Source of the DNA: Candidatus Scatomonas pullistercoris
Lineage (GTDB): Bacteria > Bacillota > Clostridia > Lachnospirales > Lachnospiraceae
Assembly: GCA_018713515.1 (NCBI GenBank)
Contig: DVOO01000013.1
Coordinates: 62,001 to 126,000 of the forward strand
DNA length: 64,000 nt
Direction: 5' to 3'
The notes beneath the pieces are model-generated. The model saw nothing but the letters and a program-made list of their open reading frames with translations. It had not been told where the DNA came from and did not search any database. This document shows, in pieces, positions 8,222-16,001 of this stretch; positions within the stretch are counted from its first letter, which is position 1, and the number at the start of each line of letters is the position of its first letter. Made by a program: the position numbers and the translations under genes.

Positions 8222-9103
8222 ATGGACATAAAAGGAATGCGCTATTTTATCAGCGCCGCTGAAAATCTGAGCTTTACAAAAACCGCGCTGGAACAGAATG
8301 TCACGCAGACAGCCATCAGTCTGTGCATCTCAAAAATGGAAGAGGAGCTGGGTTTTAAGCTGTTCACCCGGAAGAATCGTTCTGTACAGCTGACAGAGGC
8401 CGGGCGGGATTTCTATAAACACGTTGTTCATATTGTAAAAAATTATGAAGAGGCAGTGGAGCACAGCCGGAATACGGCAACCGGAAAGGTGGGAGAAATC
8501 CGCATCGCAGTTCCCGACCATGTAATGGGCATGAGTCTGATCCCCTCCCTCCGTGCTTTTCAGAAGACATACCCCCAGTTAAGTGTGAAGTCCCTGACCA
8601 TCCCTCCTCACGAGATCATGACAGCCCTTGACAACCATGAAATCGATGCTGCCGTCGGTTTTCCCCAGGAATTTGAGTTTATTCCCAACCTCCAGCACCG
8701 GGTCATCCGAAACGACAGACTGGTGGCCGCCATGTCAGCGGAACACCCTCTGGCTTTCCTGGATAATCCGGATCTTCAGCAGCTGAGCGCACAGACCTTC
8801 ACGGTGGTGCATCCCCAGAAAGCGCCCATGGTGGACCGGTATATGTACCGGATCTGGGACCAGGCCGGACTGAAGCCCCAGAAGGTTCTGCATGCCGATT
8901 CTCTGGAGGACGCGCTGCTGGATGTGGCGCTGGGGAATTCCATTATCCTGATTACAGAACAGATCCAGAACTTCTGTTCCCCCGCCCTGGTATATAAGAA
9001 GCCAAAAGTACTCGAAAATCTGCATATTGAGATCGCCCTGGCCTGGAGAGATCAGGAAAACCCGATTATGATGAGTCTCATCTGGGAACTGCTGGATGCC
9101 TAA
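8222..9103 (+). CDS. LysR family transcriptional regulator
   Basis: A 293-residue protein. Residues 1-60 are the winged helix-turn-helix (GMRYFISAAENLSFTKTA, then QTAISLCISKMEEELG and LFTRKNRSVQLTEAG). Residues 90-290 are the periplasmic-binding-like co-inducer domain. The ribosome binding site is weak (GGAAAATGAAGACGT). It follows the SDR-MFS pair on the same strand and probably controls them and the divergent aldo/keto reductase in response to their substrate. That regulatory link is inferred from position only. Confidence 0.9.
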   Translation: MDIKGMRYFISAAENLSFTKTALEQNVTQTAISLCISKMEEELGFKLFTRKNRSVQLTEAGRDFYKHVVHIVKNYEEAVEHSRNTATGKVGEIRIAVPDHVMGMSLIPSLRAFQKTYPQLSVKSLTIPPHEIMTALDNHEIDAAVGFPQEFEFIPNLQHRVIRNDRLVAAMSAEHPLAFLDNPDLQQLSAQTFTVVHPQKAPMVDRYMYRIWDQAGLKPQKVLHADSLEDALLDVALGNSIILITEQIQNFCSPALVYKKPKVLENLHIEIALAWRDQENPIMMSLIWELLDA

Positions 9104-9276
9104 GCCGTTTTATGCCTCCATTGGGTCCCTCCTTTCTCTGCTTTCTTCCTACAGTCTAACGGACAGTTCTAATGGCTTCCTGTGGTTTTTTTAACACGAT
9201 TTAAACAATTTCTTATCCTTTAAAAAACTGCTGCCGCACCCGGCATTTTTCCCGCCATTTCCGGATGAAATAACAG

Positions 9277-9329
9277 AAAAGGAGACATGGCTCCACGGAT
9301 GTTTTTTCATCCGGCCATGCCTCCTTTTT
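9277..9329 (-). terminator. Terminator after the flavodiiron gene
   Basis: Long imperfect hairpin (AAAAGGAGACATGG pairing with CCATGCCTCCTTTT; inner CGGATG-TTTTTT-CATCCG) just past the stop codon at 9358 on the minus strand. A/T flanks on both sides could make it act on both strands. The 254-bp gap 9104-9357 otherwise shows no gene. Confidence 0.7.
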
Positions 9330-9357
9330 CGTCCGTTCAATGATCGGCTGCTGAATA

Positions 9358-11151
9358 CTACTGTATCGGCTCAAAATCAATGGCTCCGTGCTTGCACAGA
9401 GGACATACAAAATCATCAGGAAGAACATCTCCCTCATAAATATATCCGCACACCTTGCAGACAAATCCCTTCTTGCCCTCGGTCTTGGGCTTCGGCTTTA
9501 CATAGTTCTGGTAATAGGTATAGGTCATGGTATCCTTGTCGCTCATAACTCTGGCCTCTGTCACAGAACAGATGAACATGCCGTGGGTGCCAAGATCCAC
9601 ATACTGCTCCACCTTCAGGGAGAAGACAGCATTGATATATTTGGGCAGAATCCGCAGTCCGTTGTCAGAACGCACCTCCGCCCAGCCGGCAAATTTGTCC
9701 GCTACTCGTCCGCTCTGGAATCCGAAGTTCTGGAATACGGAAAAGGGCGCTTCCACAGACAGGCAGTTTACATTCAGAATACCCGTCTGCTTGATCACAT
9801 GGTGGGAGTAATTCGCCTTGTTGATGTTGACGGCCACCCGGTTGGGATTGTCCGACACCTGGGTCACAGTGTTGACGATCAGACCGTTGTCCTTCTTTCC
9901 GTCATTGGAGGTGACTACGTACAGACCGTATCCGATCCGGAACAGGGCGGTCAGATCATTCTTGTTGGCCGCGTTCGGAGACTGGGCGATATACTCCCGG
10001 CAAAGTTCATCAGCCATGGCCTCCAGCTGATCCTTTGTCTCTTTCTTCACGCCGGACCAGATGGTTACCTGGTTGTTCAGCCAGGTAATCTTCTGGCTTT
10101 CCGCAAACATTTCCCTCATGATCTTGGCAGCCATGGGAGACCAGGAACCGTTCTCGATCAGTCCGATGGTGCGGTTCTGGTAGTTGCGCTCCGTCAGGTG
10201 CTCAATAAAATCTCTCATAAACGGGAAAATGCCCGCATTGTAGGTGGTGGTGGCCAGCACCAGCTTCCCATAGCGGAAGGCGCTGGCCACGGCCTCCGCC
10301 ATATCGCATCTGGCCAGATCGTAAACTGCCACTTTCGGGCAGCCCTTTGCCTTCAGCTTCTCCTCCAGAATCTCTACCGCCTGTTTCGTATGGCCGTAGA
10401 CGGAAGTATAGGCGATCATAATTCCCTCCGATTCCACGGAGTAGGAAGACCAGATATCGTACTTCTCCAGATAATGACCCAGATTTTCCTTCAGGACGGG
10501 GCCGTGCAGCGGGCAGATCATGGCGATATCCAGGCCGGAAGCGGCCTTCAGCAGATTCTGCACCTCGTTGCCGTATTTGCCCACAATACCGATGAAGTAC
10601 CGGCGGGACTCGTCATCCCAGTCCTCCTCCACATCCAGGGCTCCGAACTTTCCAAAGCCGTCCGCGGAAAACAGAACCTTTTCCGTGCTCTCATAGGTCA
10701 CCATAACCTCCGGCCAGTGCACCATGGGGGCGTAGACGAAGTTCAGCACATGGCTTCCCAGAGAAAGGGAACCGCCGTTTTCCGCCAGCAGCTTGCGGTT
10801 CTCGATGTCCATATCGAAAAAGTTGTCCATCATCGCAAAGGCCTTCTCCGTGGATACCACCACCGCATCCGGATACGTATTTACAAAATTCTGGATATTC
10901 GCGGCATGGTCCGGCTCCATGTGCTGCACAACCAGATAATCCGGCTTGCGTCCGTCCAGCACATTGGCAATATTATCCAGCCACTCATGGGTAAAGTTGA
11001 TATCAACCGTGTCCATGACAGCGACCTTCTCATCCAGGATCACATAGGAATTATAGGACATGCCGTTGGGCACCACGTACTGGCCCTCAAACAGATCTAC
11101 CTGATGATCGTTCACTCCCACGTAGCGGATACTGTCAGTAACATAAGGCAT
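9358..11151 (-). CDS. Flavodiiron protein fused to flavin reductase and rubredoxin
   Basis: A 597-residue, four-module cytosolic protein. Residues 1-250 are a metallo-beta-lactamase-like diiron domain (HMEPDHAANI gives the HxExDH ligands, PLHGP a further His). Residues 255-395 are a flavodoxin (AYTSVYGHTKQAVEIL). Residues 405-540 are a flavin reductase-like FMN domain (RVAVNINKANYSHHV). Residues 550-597 are rubredoxin (CKVCGYIYEGD and CPLCKHG). Family members reduce O2 to water or NO to N2O. The fusion carries its own electron-transfer chain, so it may need only NAD(P)H or a soluble reductase. It is apparently monocistronic. Confidence 0.92.
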   Translation of the reverse strand: MPYVTDSIRYVGVNDHQVDLFEGQYVVPNGMSYNSYVILDEKVAVMDTVDINFTHEWLDNIANVLDGRKPDYLVVQHMEPDHAANIQNFVNTYPDAVVVSTEKAFAMMDNFFDMDIENRKLLAENGGSLSLGSHVLNFVYAPMVHWPEVMVTYESTEKVLFSADGFGKFGALDVEEDWDDESRRYFIGIVGKYGNEVQNLLKAASGLDIAMICPLHGPVLKENLGHYLEKYDIWSSYSVESEGIMIAYTSVYGHTKQAVEILEEKLKAKGCPKVAVYDLARCDMAEAVASAFRYGKLVLATTTYNAGIFPFMRDFIEHLTERNYQNRTIGLIENGSWSPMAAKIMREMFAESQKITWLNNQVTIWSGVKKETKDQLEAMADELCREYIAQSPNAANKNDLTALFRIGYGLYVVTSNDGKKDNGLIVNTVTQVSDNPNRVAVNINKANYSHHVIKQTGILNVNCLSVEAPFSVFQNFGFQSGRVADKFAGWAEVRSDNGLRILPKYINAVFSLKVEQYVDLGTHGMFICSVTEARVMSDKDTMTYTYYQNYVKPKPKTEGKKGFVCKVCGYIYEGDVLPDDFVCPLCKHGAIDFEPIQ

Positions 11152-11248
11152 AAACAGAAACCTCCTTCTTTCTTAAAATTAAAAAGTAAAAATCATTTGT
11201 CCGTGTCTATTATAGCAAAGGAAAAGGCGGGGGAAAAGCCCATTTTTC

Positions 11249-13132
11249 TTATTCCAGCTCAATAATCTCATTGTACAGCGCCGCGTACCGGCCGCCGGCA
11301 GCCAGAAGCTCCTCATGGGTGCCCCGTTCAATGATGCGGCCCTTCTCCAGGACCATGATGGCATTGGCCTTCCTCACGGTGGAAAGCCGGTGGGCGATCA
11401 CAAAGGTGGTTCGGTTTTCCATCAGCGCATCCATCCCCTCCTCGATATGGCGTTCCGTCCGGGTGTCCACAGAGCTGGTGGCCTCATCCAGGATCAGGAT
11501 CGGCGCCCGGGAGAGGGCTGCCCTGGCAATATTCAGCAGCTGCCTCTGTCCCTGGGAAAGGTTCGCCCCGTCATTCTCCAGCACCGTATCGTAGCCGTTC
11601 TCCAGCTGTTCGATAAAGGAATGGGCGGAAGCGGCCCGGGCCGCCGCCTCTACCTCTTCATCCGCAGCGTCCAGGCGGCCGTAGCGGATATTTTCCCGAA
11701 CCGTCCCCGTAAACAGATGGGTATCCTGCAGCACCATGGCAATATGGGAGCGCAGAAAGGCCCGGGGGATTTTTTCGATGGGAACGCCGTCAATGGTGAT
11801 GCTGCCGTCCTGAATATCGTAGAAGCGGGAAAGCAGATTGGTTACCGTAGTCTTTCCGGCTCCCGTAGAGCCCACGAAGGCAATTTTCTGTCCCGGCTTC
11901 GCGTAAAGAGAGATATCCTGGAGCACCGGCACGCCGGGCACATAGCCGAAATTCACGTGATCCAGAACCACATGGCCGCGGATGGTTTCCATGGATACCG
12001 TCTCGGGCTCCGGCTTTTCCGGCGGCGTATCCAGAACCTCAAATACCCGTTCCGCCCCGGCCAGCGCCGCAAATACAGTATTCATCTGCATGGATACTTC
12101 ATTGATGGGCCGGTTAAACTGCCGGGTATAATTCAGAGATACGGTAAGTCCGCCCAGATCGAACCGTCCCAGGGCCACCAGCACGCCTCCGACACAGGCG
12201 GAGACCGCATAGACCATGTTGCAGAGCTGATGGGTCACCGGGCCCATGATGCCGGAGCGGAACTGGGCCTGCTCCTGGGTTCTGCAGAGTCTTCCGTTCA
12301 GATAGGAAAATTCCTCTCTGGCCACCTCCTCGTGGTTAAACACCTTGACAACCTTCTGGCCGGTCAGAATTTCTTCTGTAAATCCGTTCAGCATGCCAAG
12401 ATTTCTCTGCTGCTCCGTGTAGGCTTTCTGCCCCTTCTTCATGATTGTCTTGCTGAGCCATGTCAGCACAGGCGTTGCGGCGATGGTGATCAGTCCCAGG
12501 ACAGGGCTCGTGTAAAGCATCAGAATGATGGTCCCTGCGATGGTGATCGCCCCCGACACGATCTGGATCAGCGTGGTGTTCAGCATCTCTCCGATGGTGT
12601 CTATATCATTGGTAAATCTGGACATAATGTCTCCGGCCGCATGGGTGTCGAAATACCGCACCGGCAGGCTCTGCAGCCGGTCAAATAGCTCTTCCCGCAT
12701 GCGCACCAGCGTTCTCTGGGATGCTTCCAGCATCAGCCGCTGCTGCAGCCACTGGGTGAGCACGGAAACGCCGTAGACCACCGCCAGAATCAGCAGCCAC
12801 CGGGCCAGACCCGCCACCCTGGCGCCAGGATCCGCCTGCTCCGGGTCAAAATAGATAAACCGGTTGATGATGGGGCGCAGCAGATAGGAGGCTGCCAGGG
12901 ATGTAACCGTGTACACCAGGGAGCTGATGACAGCCGCTCCAAACAGAATTTTTTCTCCGGCAATATAGCGGAGCAGACGAATCACCGAATTCTTAAGGTT
13001 TTTAGGTCTTCCGGTGGAAGCAAGCGCCCGGTTTCTTCCTGCATTTCTGCCCACATCCATCTGCCGGGCTTCCCTTCCGGCGGTCCGCCCGCCGTATTTT
13101 TCTTCCAGTCTTGCAGTCCGGCTTTCATTCAT
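11249..13132 (-). CDS. ABC exporter half-transporter, catalytic subunit
   Basis: A 627-residue fused permease-ATPase. An N-terminal arginine-rich extension of about 45 residues precedes six predicted transmembrane helices. The nucleotide-binding domain shows Walker A GSTGAGKTT, signature LSQGQRQ, and Walker B ILILDEATSSVD with the catalytic Glu intact. It overlaps the upstream partner gene by 8 nt. The two form a heterodimeric exporter of the BmrC/BmrD or TM287/288 type; drug, lipid or peptide export is plausible, but no substrate can be inferred. Confidence 0.9.
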   Translation of the reverse strand: MNESRTARLEEKYGGRTAGREARQMDVGRNAGRNRALASTGRPKNLKNSVIRLLRYIAGEKILFGAAVISSLVYTVTSLAASYLLRPIINRFIYFDPEQADPGARVAGLARWLLILAVVYGVSVLTQWLQQRLMLEASQRTLVRMREELFDRLQSLPVRYFDTHAAGDIMSRFTNDIDTIGEMLNTTLIQIVSGAITIAGTIILMLYTSPVLGLITIAATPVLTWLSKTIMKKGQKAYTEQQRNLGMLNGFTEEILTGQKVVKVFNHEEVAREEFSYLNGRLCRTQEQAQFRSGIMGPVTHQLCNMVYAVSACVGGVLVALGRFDLGGLTVSLNYTRQFNRPINEVSMQMNTVFAALAGAERVFEVLDTPPEKPEPETVSMETIRGHVVLDHVNFGYVPGVPVLQDISLYAKPGQKIAFVGSTGAGKTTVTNLLSRFYDIQDGSITIDGVPIEKIPRAFLRSHIAMVLQDTHLFTGTVRENIRYGRLDAADEEVEAAARAASAHSFIEQLENGYDTVLENDGANLSQGQRQLLNIARAALSRAPILILDEATSSVDTRTERHIEEGMDALMENRTTFVIAHRLSTVRKANAIMVLEKGRIIERGTHEELLAAGGRYAALYNEIIELE

Positions 13133-14858
13133 GCGCGTCTCCCTCCTTCTGGGAATAATAGATCTCCTGGTACGCTCTGCAGCTTCGGATCAGCTCTTCG
13201 TGGGTACCGCAGGCGCACACAGCTCCCTGATCCAGAACCAGAATCTTGTCGGCGTCCATCACAGAAGAGATCCGCTGGGCGATAATCAGCTTCGTAAGCC
13301 CCGCAAGCTCTGTGCGGAACGCACGGCGGATGGCCGCGTCCGTGGCCGTATCCACAGCGCTTGTGGAATCGTCCAGAATCAGAATTTTCGGTTTTTTCAG
13401 CAGTGCTCTGGCTATGCAGAGCCGCTGCCGCTGTCCTCCGGAAAGATTTCCTCCTCCCTGCCCGATCTCCGTCTGATACCCCTCCGGAAAAGAACGGATA
13501 AATCCGTCTGCCTGGGCAATCCTGCATGCCCGGGTCATCTCTTCCTCTGTGGCATTTTCATTGCCCCAGCGGAGGTTTTCTTCAATCGTACCGGAAAAAA
13601 GCGTATTTTTCTGCAGGACAACGGCGATGCTCTCCCGCAGTTCCCGGAGGGGGAACTCCTTTACATTTCTGCCGTCCACGAAAACAGCTCCCTCATCCGG
13701 ATCGTAAAGCCGCGGGATCAGGGAAATCAGTGTACTTTTCCCGGAACCGGTGGATCCGATGATCCCCACAAATTCTCCCGCCCGGATTTTTACGCTGACA
13801 TGATCCAGAACCGGGGCTCCCGTGCCCTTAAAATAGCGGAAAGATACGTTCTGAAATTCAATGGACCCGGACTCCACCTTCCCTTTTTCCCCGGATTCCT
13901 CCCCGTCACGGATATCCGGCCGCGTCTCCAGAACCTGGCTGATACGCCGGTCCGAGGCGGCCGCCCTCGTTCCCTGAAGGAATATATTTGCGAGGAAATT
14001 CAGCGCTGTCAGCACCTGGGACAGGTAGGTAATAAAAGCAGTCAGAGAACCGATCTCCATTCCCCCCACCATGATCTGCCGTCCGGCGATCCAGACCACC
14101 AGCAGGGTTGTCAGATTGATGGCCAGGGCGGAAACCGGCTGCATGAGGATCATCATCTTCAGCGCAGCCACGGTTTTTCTTCTGAGCGCATCGTTCACGC
14201 CCCGGAACTTTTTCTTCTCATATTCCTCCCGCACAAAGGATTTAATCACTTTTTCATTGGTGATCGTCTCCCCGATCCCGGTGTTGAGGGTATCGATCTG
14301 CTCCTGCATGGCTGTGTAGCGGGGGGAGGCCGTTTTAATAATCAAAAACGTGGCCAGCGCCAGGAAGGGCAGGATAATCAGGATCACCATCCCGATCCCG
14401 GAATCCAGGCGGAAGGACATGATCAGCGCTCCGATCAGCATAACCGGGCTGCGGAAAAATCCCCGCAGCAGGGTCTGGGTGAAAGTCTGAATCTGGGTGA
14501 TGTCATTCGTCACGCGGGTGATCAGTGATCCCGTGGAAAACCGGTCAATATCTGAAAAAGAAAACGTCTGGATATGGCTGAAGGTATCCATCCGTACACC
14601 CGCTGCCATCCGCGCGGCTCCCCGCACCGCAAAGAAAGCGCCCAGGACGCCGAAGACCAGCATGGCCGCCGCGATCAGCAGCATATAAAAGCCATTCTGC
14701 AGTATGTAGGAAATATCGCCGTTTGCCGCGCCCCGGTCGATGATATTGGCGTTAATAAACGGCAGAATGAACTCTCCGGAGGCCTCCAGCGTCATAAACA
14801 CCGGCCCCAGCAGAAAGCAGTACCAGTTTTTTTTGATATGTGCTCTGTATTTACCCAT
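13125..14858 (-). CDS. ABC exporter half-transporter with degenerate Walker B
   Basis: A 577-residue fused permease-ATPase with six predicted transmembrane helices, Walker A GSTGSGKST, signature LSGGQRQR and Walker B ILILDDSTSAVD. The catalytic Glu after Walker B is Asp, as in the non-canonical subunit of heterodimeric exporters, so this gene provides the degenerate ATP site and its neighbour the competent one. First gene of the two-gene operon. Repeat copy B lies 48 bp upstream of its start. Confidence 0.9.
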   Translation of the reverse strand: MGKYRAHIKKNWYCFLLGPVFMTLEASGEFILPFINANIIDRGAANGDISYILQNGFYMLLIAAAMLVFGVLGAFFAVRGAARMAAGVRMDTFSHIQTFSFSDIDRFSTGSLITRVTNDITQIQTFTQTLLRGFFRSPVMLIGALIMSFRLDSGIGMVILIILPFLALATFLIIKTASPRYTAMQEQIDTLNTGIGETITNEKVIKSFVREEYEKKKFRGVNDALRRKTVAALKMMILMQPVSALAINLTTLLVVWIAGRQIMVGGMEIGSLTAFITYLSQVLTALNFLANIFLQGTRAAASDRRISQVLETRPDIRDGEESGEKGKVESGSIEFQNVSFRYFKGTGAPVLDHVSVKIRAGEFVGIIGSTGSGKSTLISLIPRLYDPDEGAVFVDGRNVKEFPLRELRESIAVVLQKNTLFSGTIEENLRWGNENATEEEMTRACRIAQADGFIRSFPEGYQTEIGQGGGNLSGGQRQRLCIARALLKKPKILILDDSTSAVDTATDAAIRRAFRTELAGLTKLIIAQRISSVMDADKILVLDQGAVCACGTHEELIRSCRAYQEIYYSQKEGDAHE

Positions 14859-14905
14859 CCTGTCCCCCTCTGTCCCTGCAGGTTGAAACCTGTCTGTTTT
14901 TTTTC

Positions 14906-15098
14906 GATGCCAGGGTCAAAAGGTCTGAGCCCACATGAGCTTGCTCATCAGTGGGTGAAAGGCCTTGGGACCCGCCCCGATATGAGCATAAAAGTGGGAT
15001 GTATATCCCACGATATGCGAATATTGGGGGGATTGTAGGAGTGCGTAGCACGGAACAATCCGCAGGCATCCTGGTTGGGGACTTTTGTCCCCAACATC
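14906..15098. repeat. MITE-like repeat, copy B (longer copy)
   Basis: About 193 bp. The ends form imperfect terminal inverted repeats: left GATGCCAGGGTCAAAAG, right (reverse complement) GATGTTGGGGACAAAAG, 13 of 17 identical. Internal hairpins: CCCACATGAGC/GCTCATCAGTGGG, GTGGGAT-GTAT-ATCCCAC (14994-15011), GGATTGT...ACAATCC (15030-15061) and GGGGAC-TTTT-GTCCCC (15077-15092). No transposase is encoded. The short open frames inside are products of the repeat rather than genes. No clear target-site duplication was found. Confidence 0.75.
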
Positions 15099-15199
15099 AT
15101 TATATAAAATAATAGCACAAATGTGGAAAACAATCATAGGTTTTTCCTTCGCGTGCATTTTCCCCGCTCCTGTGTTACAATTCAAACTGGGATTTGAAA

Positions 15200-15484
15200 G
15201 TGAGTAATGAAGCGCTCCTTCTGGCACATTTAAAGAAAAAGGATGAGCTGTTATTCGTTCTCAGAAAGCTCCATGAAGCCATACCGAAGAGTCCCAAAAA
15301 GAGCCGCGTCAGAGCTGAACAATATTATGAGCTTCTTACCAATCTGGTAAACTGCAATTATGCTCCCGTGCTTGCCCTGGAAGCACAGCAGGCGCCGAAC
15401 GAGCTGATCCGTCATACATGGGATACATTAATCAGCGATGCAAAAGAGCAGGTGTTTGGCTCTGGCGGCAGGAAAGAGAATTAA
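15200..15484 (+). CDS. Hypothetical protein, about 94 residues
   Basis: No ATG exists upstream before an in-frame stop near 15137. The likely start is GTG at 15200 with TGGGA seven bases upstream; TTG at 15194 is the alternative. The product is charged and predicted mostly helical (LLLAHLKKKDELLFVLRKL near the N terminus), without transmembrane segments. An extended -10 (TGTTACAAT, 15173-15181) would give a very short leader. A hairpin terminator follows the stop. These flanks support a real gene, but I do not recognise the family. A remnant of a larger gene is also possible. Confidence 0.55.
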   Translation: MSNEALLLAHLKKKDELLFVLRKLHEAIPKSPKKSRVRAEQYYELLTNLVNCNYAPVLALEAQQAPNELIRHTWDTLISDAKEQVFGSGGRKEN

Positions 15485-15488
15485 GTTT

Positions 15489-15530
15489 CACCTGGGCTTA
15501 TCAAACCCGGGTGTGTTTGTGTTGCTCTGT
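15489..15530 (+). terminator. Terminator after the small hypothetical gene
   Basis: Stem CACCTGGG/CCCGGGTG (15489-15496, 15506-15513, one T-G pair), followed by TGTTTGTGTT. Confidence 0.55.
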
Positions 15531-15581
15531 ATGCTTTATTCATGTCCGCCAAATTGAAAAACCGTAAAATTTTTTTCATAA

Positions 15582-15731
15582 TTAGTCCTCGATCAGATCA
15601 TGCTCCACACCTTTTCCTTCATTCAACGCTTTTATGCCTCGCTGCAAATGAGCCAGATTGCTGTCTGAGTAAAACGGATCTGCGGTAACTTCAAAAGGAA
15701 TCATATAGCAATTTGTAAAGCATTTATCAAT
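15582..15731 (-). pseudogene. Remnant of RelB/DinJ-family antitoxin
   Basis: Reading the minus strand from 15731 to the stop at 15582 gives about 49 codons. The C-terminal 40 residues read IPFEVTADPFYSDSNLA, then HLQRGIKALNEGKG and HDLIED. This is the conserved C-terminal half of RelB/DinJ antitoxins (PFxV...FYSxxN...L...I...GKG..H.LIE). The N-terminal ribbon-helix-helix DNA-binding half is missing, with an in-frame stop at 15732. No YafQ/RelE toxin reading frame follows; the next 100 bp encode only a short unrelated frame. I interpret this as a decayed toxin-antitoxin locus. It lies in the 517-bp interval 15485-16001, which has no intact gene. Confidence 0.75.
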
Positions 15732-15777
15732 TTACTGCTTTACATTCTTTCGTCTAATATTGCGTTGGAAAGTATGT

Positions 15778-15819
15778 AAAAAACACAAAAACCGCACCAG
15801 CCATGAAAGCCAGTGCGGT
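15778..15819 (-). terminator. Terminator of the NifU-like/GGGtGRT operon
   Basis: Stem ACCGCAC/GTGCGGT (15791-15819). On the minus strand it is followed by TTTTTGTGTTTTTT. It lies about 180 bp past the GGGtGRT stop codon, so the transcript has a long 3' untranslated region. Confidence 0.7.
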
Positions 15820-15844
15820 CTGCTTCATTTCTTATACTATTGAA

Positions 15845-15994
15845 TCTGCGCCTTCGGCTTGCCAGTCGCTAAGTGAAGACGGGTATGTTCCCTCAACTAA
15901 ACTCAAACTTCGCTTTCTGCTCGTTTTCGTTAAGGTTCGGGAACGACCTCGCACTAAGCTCTGTCTGCGCCTTCGGCTTGCCAGTCGCTAAGTG
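15845..15994. repeat. 31-bp direct repeat pair with intervening segment
   Basis: Two identical 31-bp copies at 15845-15875 and 15964-15994 (each begins TCTGCGCCTTCGG and ends CGCTAAGTG), 119 bp apart. Between them lie GTTCGGGAACGACC and other low-coding sequence. The segment falls in the 3' untranslated region of the GGGtGRT gene, and the second copy ends 7 bp before its stop codon on the opposite strand. Confidence 0.8.
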
Positions 15995-16001
15995 CTTTCG
16001 G

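Noticed and set aside
9388..11265. 625-residue open frame on the plus strand
   Set aside because: It is exactly antisense to the flavodiiron fusion, has no start context and shows composition typical of a GC-rich shadow frame.
14916..15227. Overlapping short open frames on the minus strand
   Set aside because: They fall inside or run out of the MITE-like repeat and have no start signals of their own.
15803..15991. 62-residue open frame on the plus strand
   Set aside because: It is made up mostly of the 31-bp repeats and the segment between them, so it is a by-product of the repeat.
15845..15994. CRISPR array
   Set aside because: Only two repeat units are present, with a 88-bp interval, no third unit and no cas gene.
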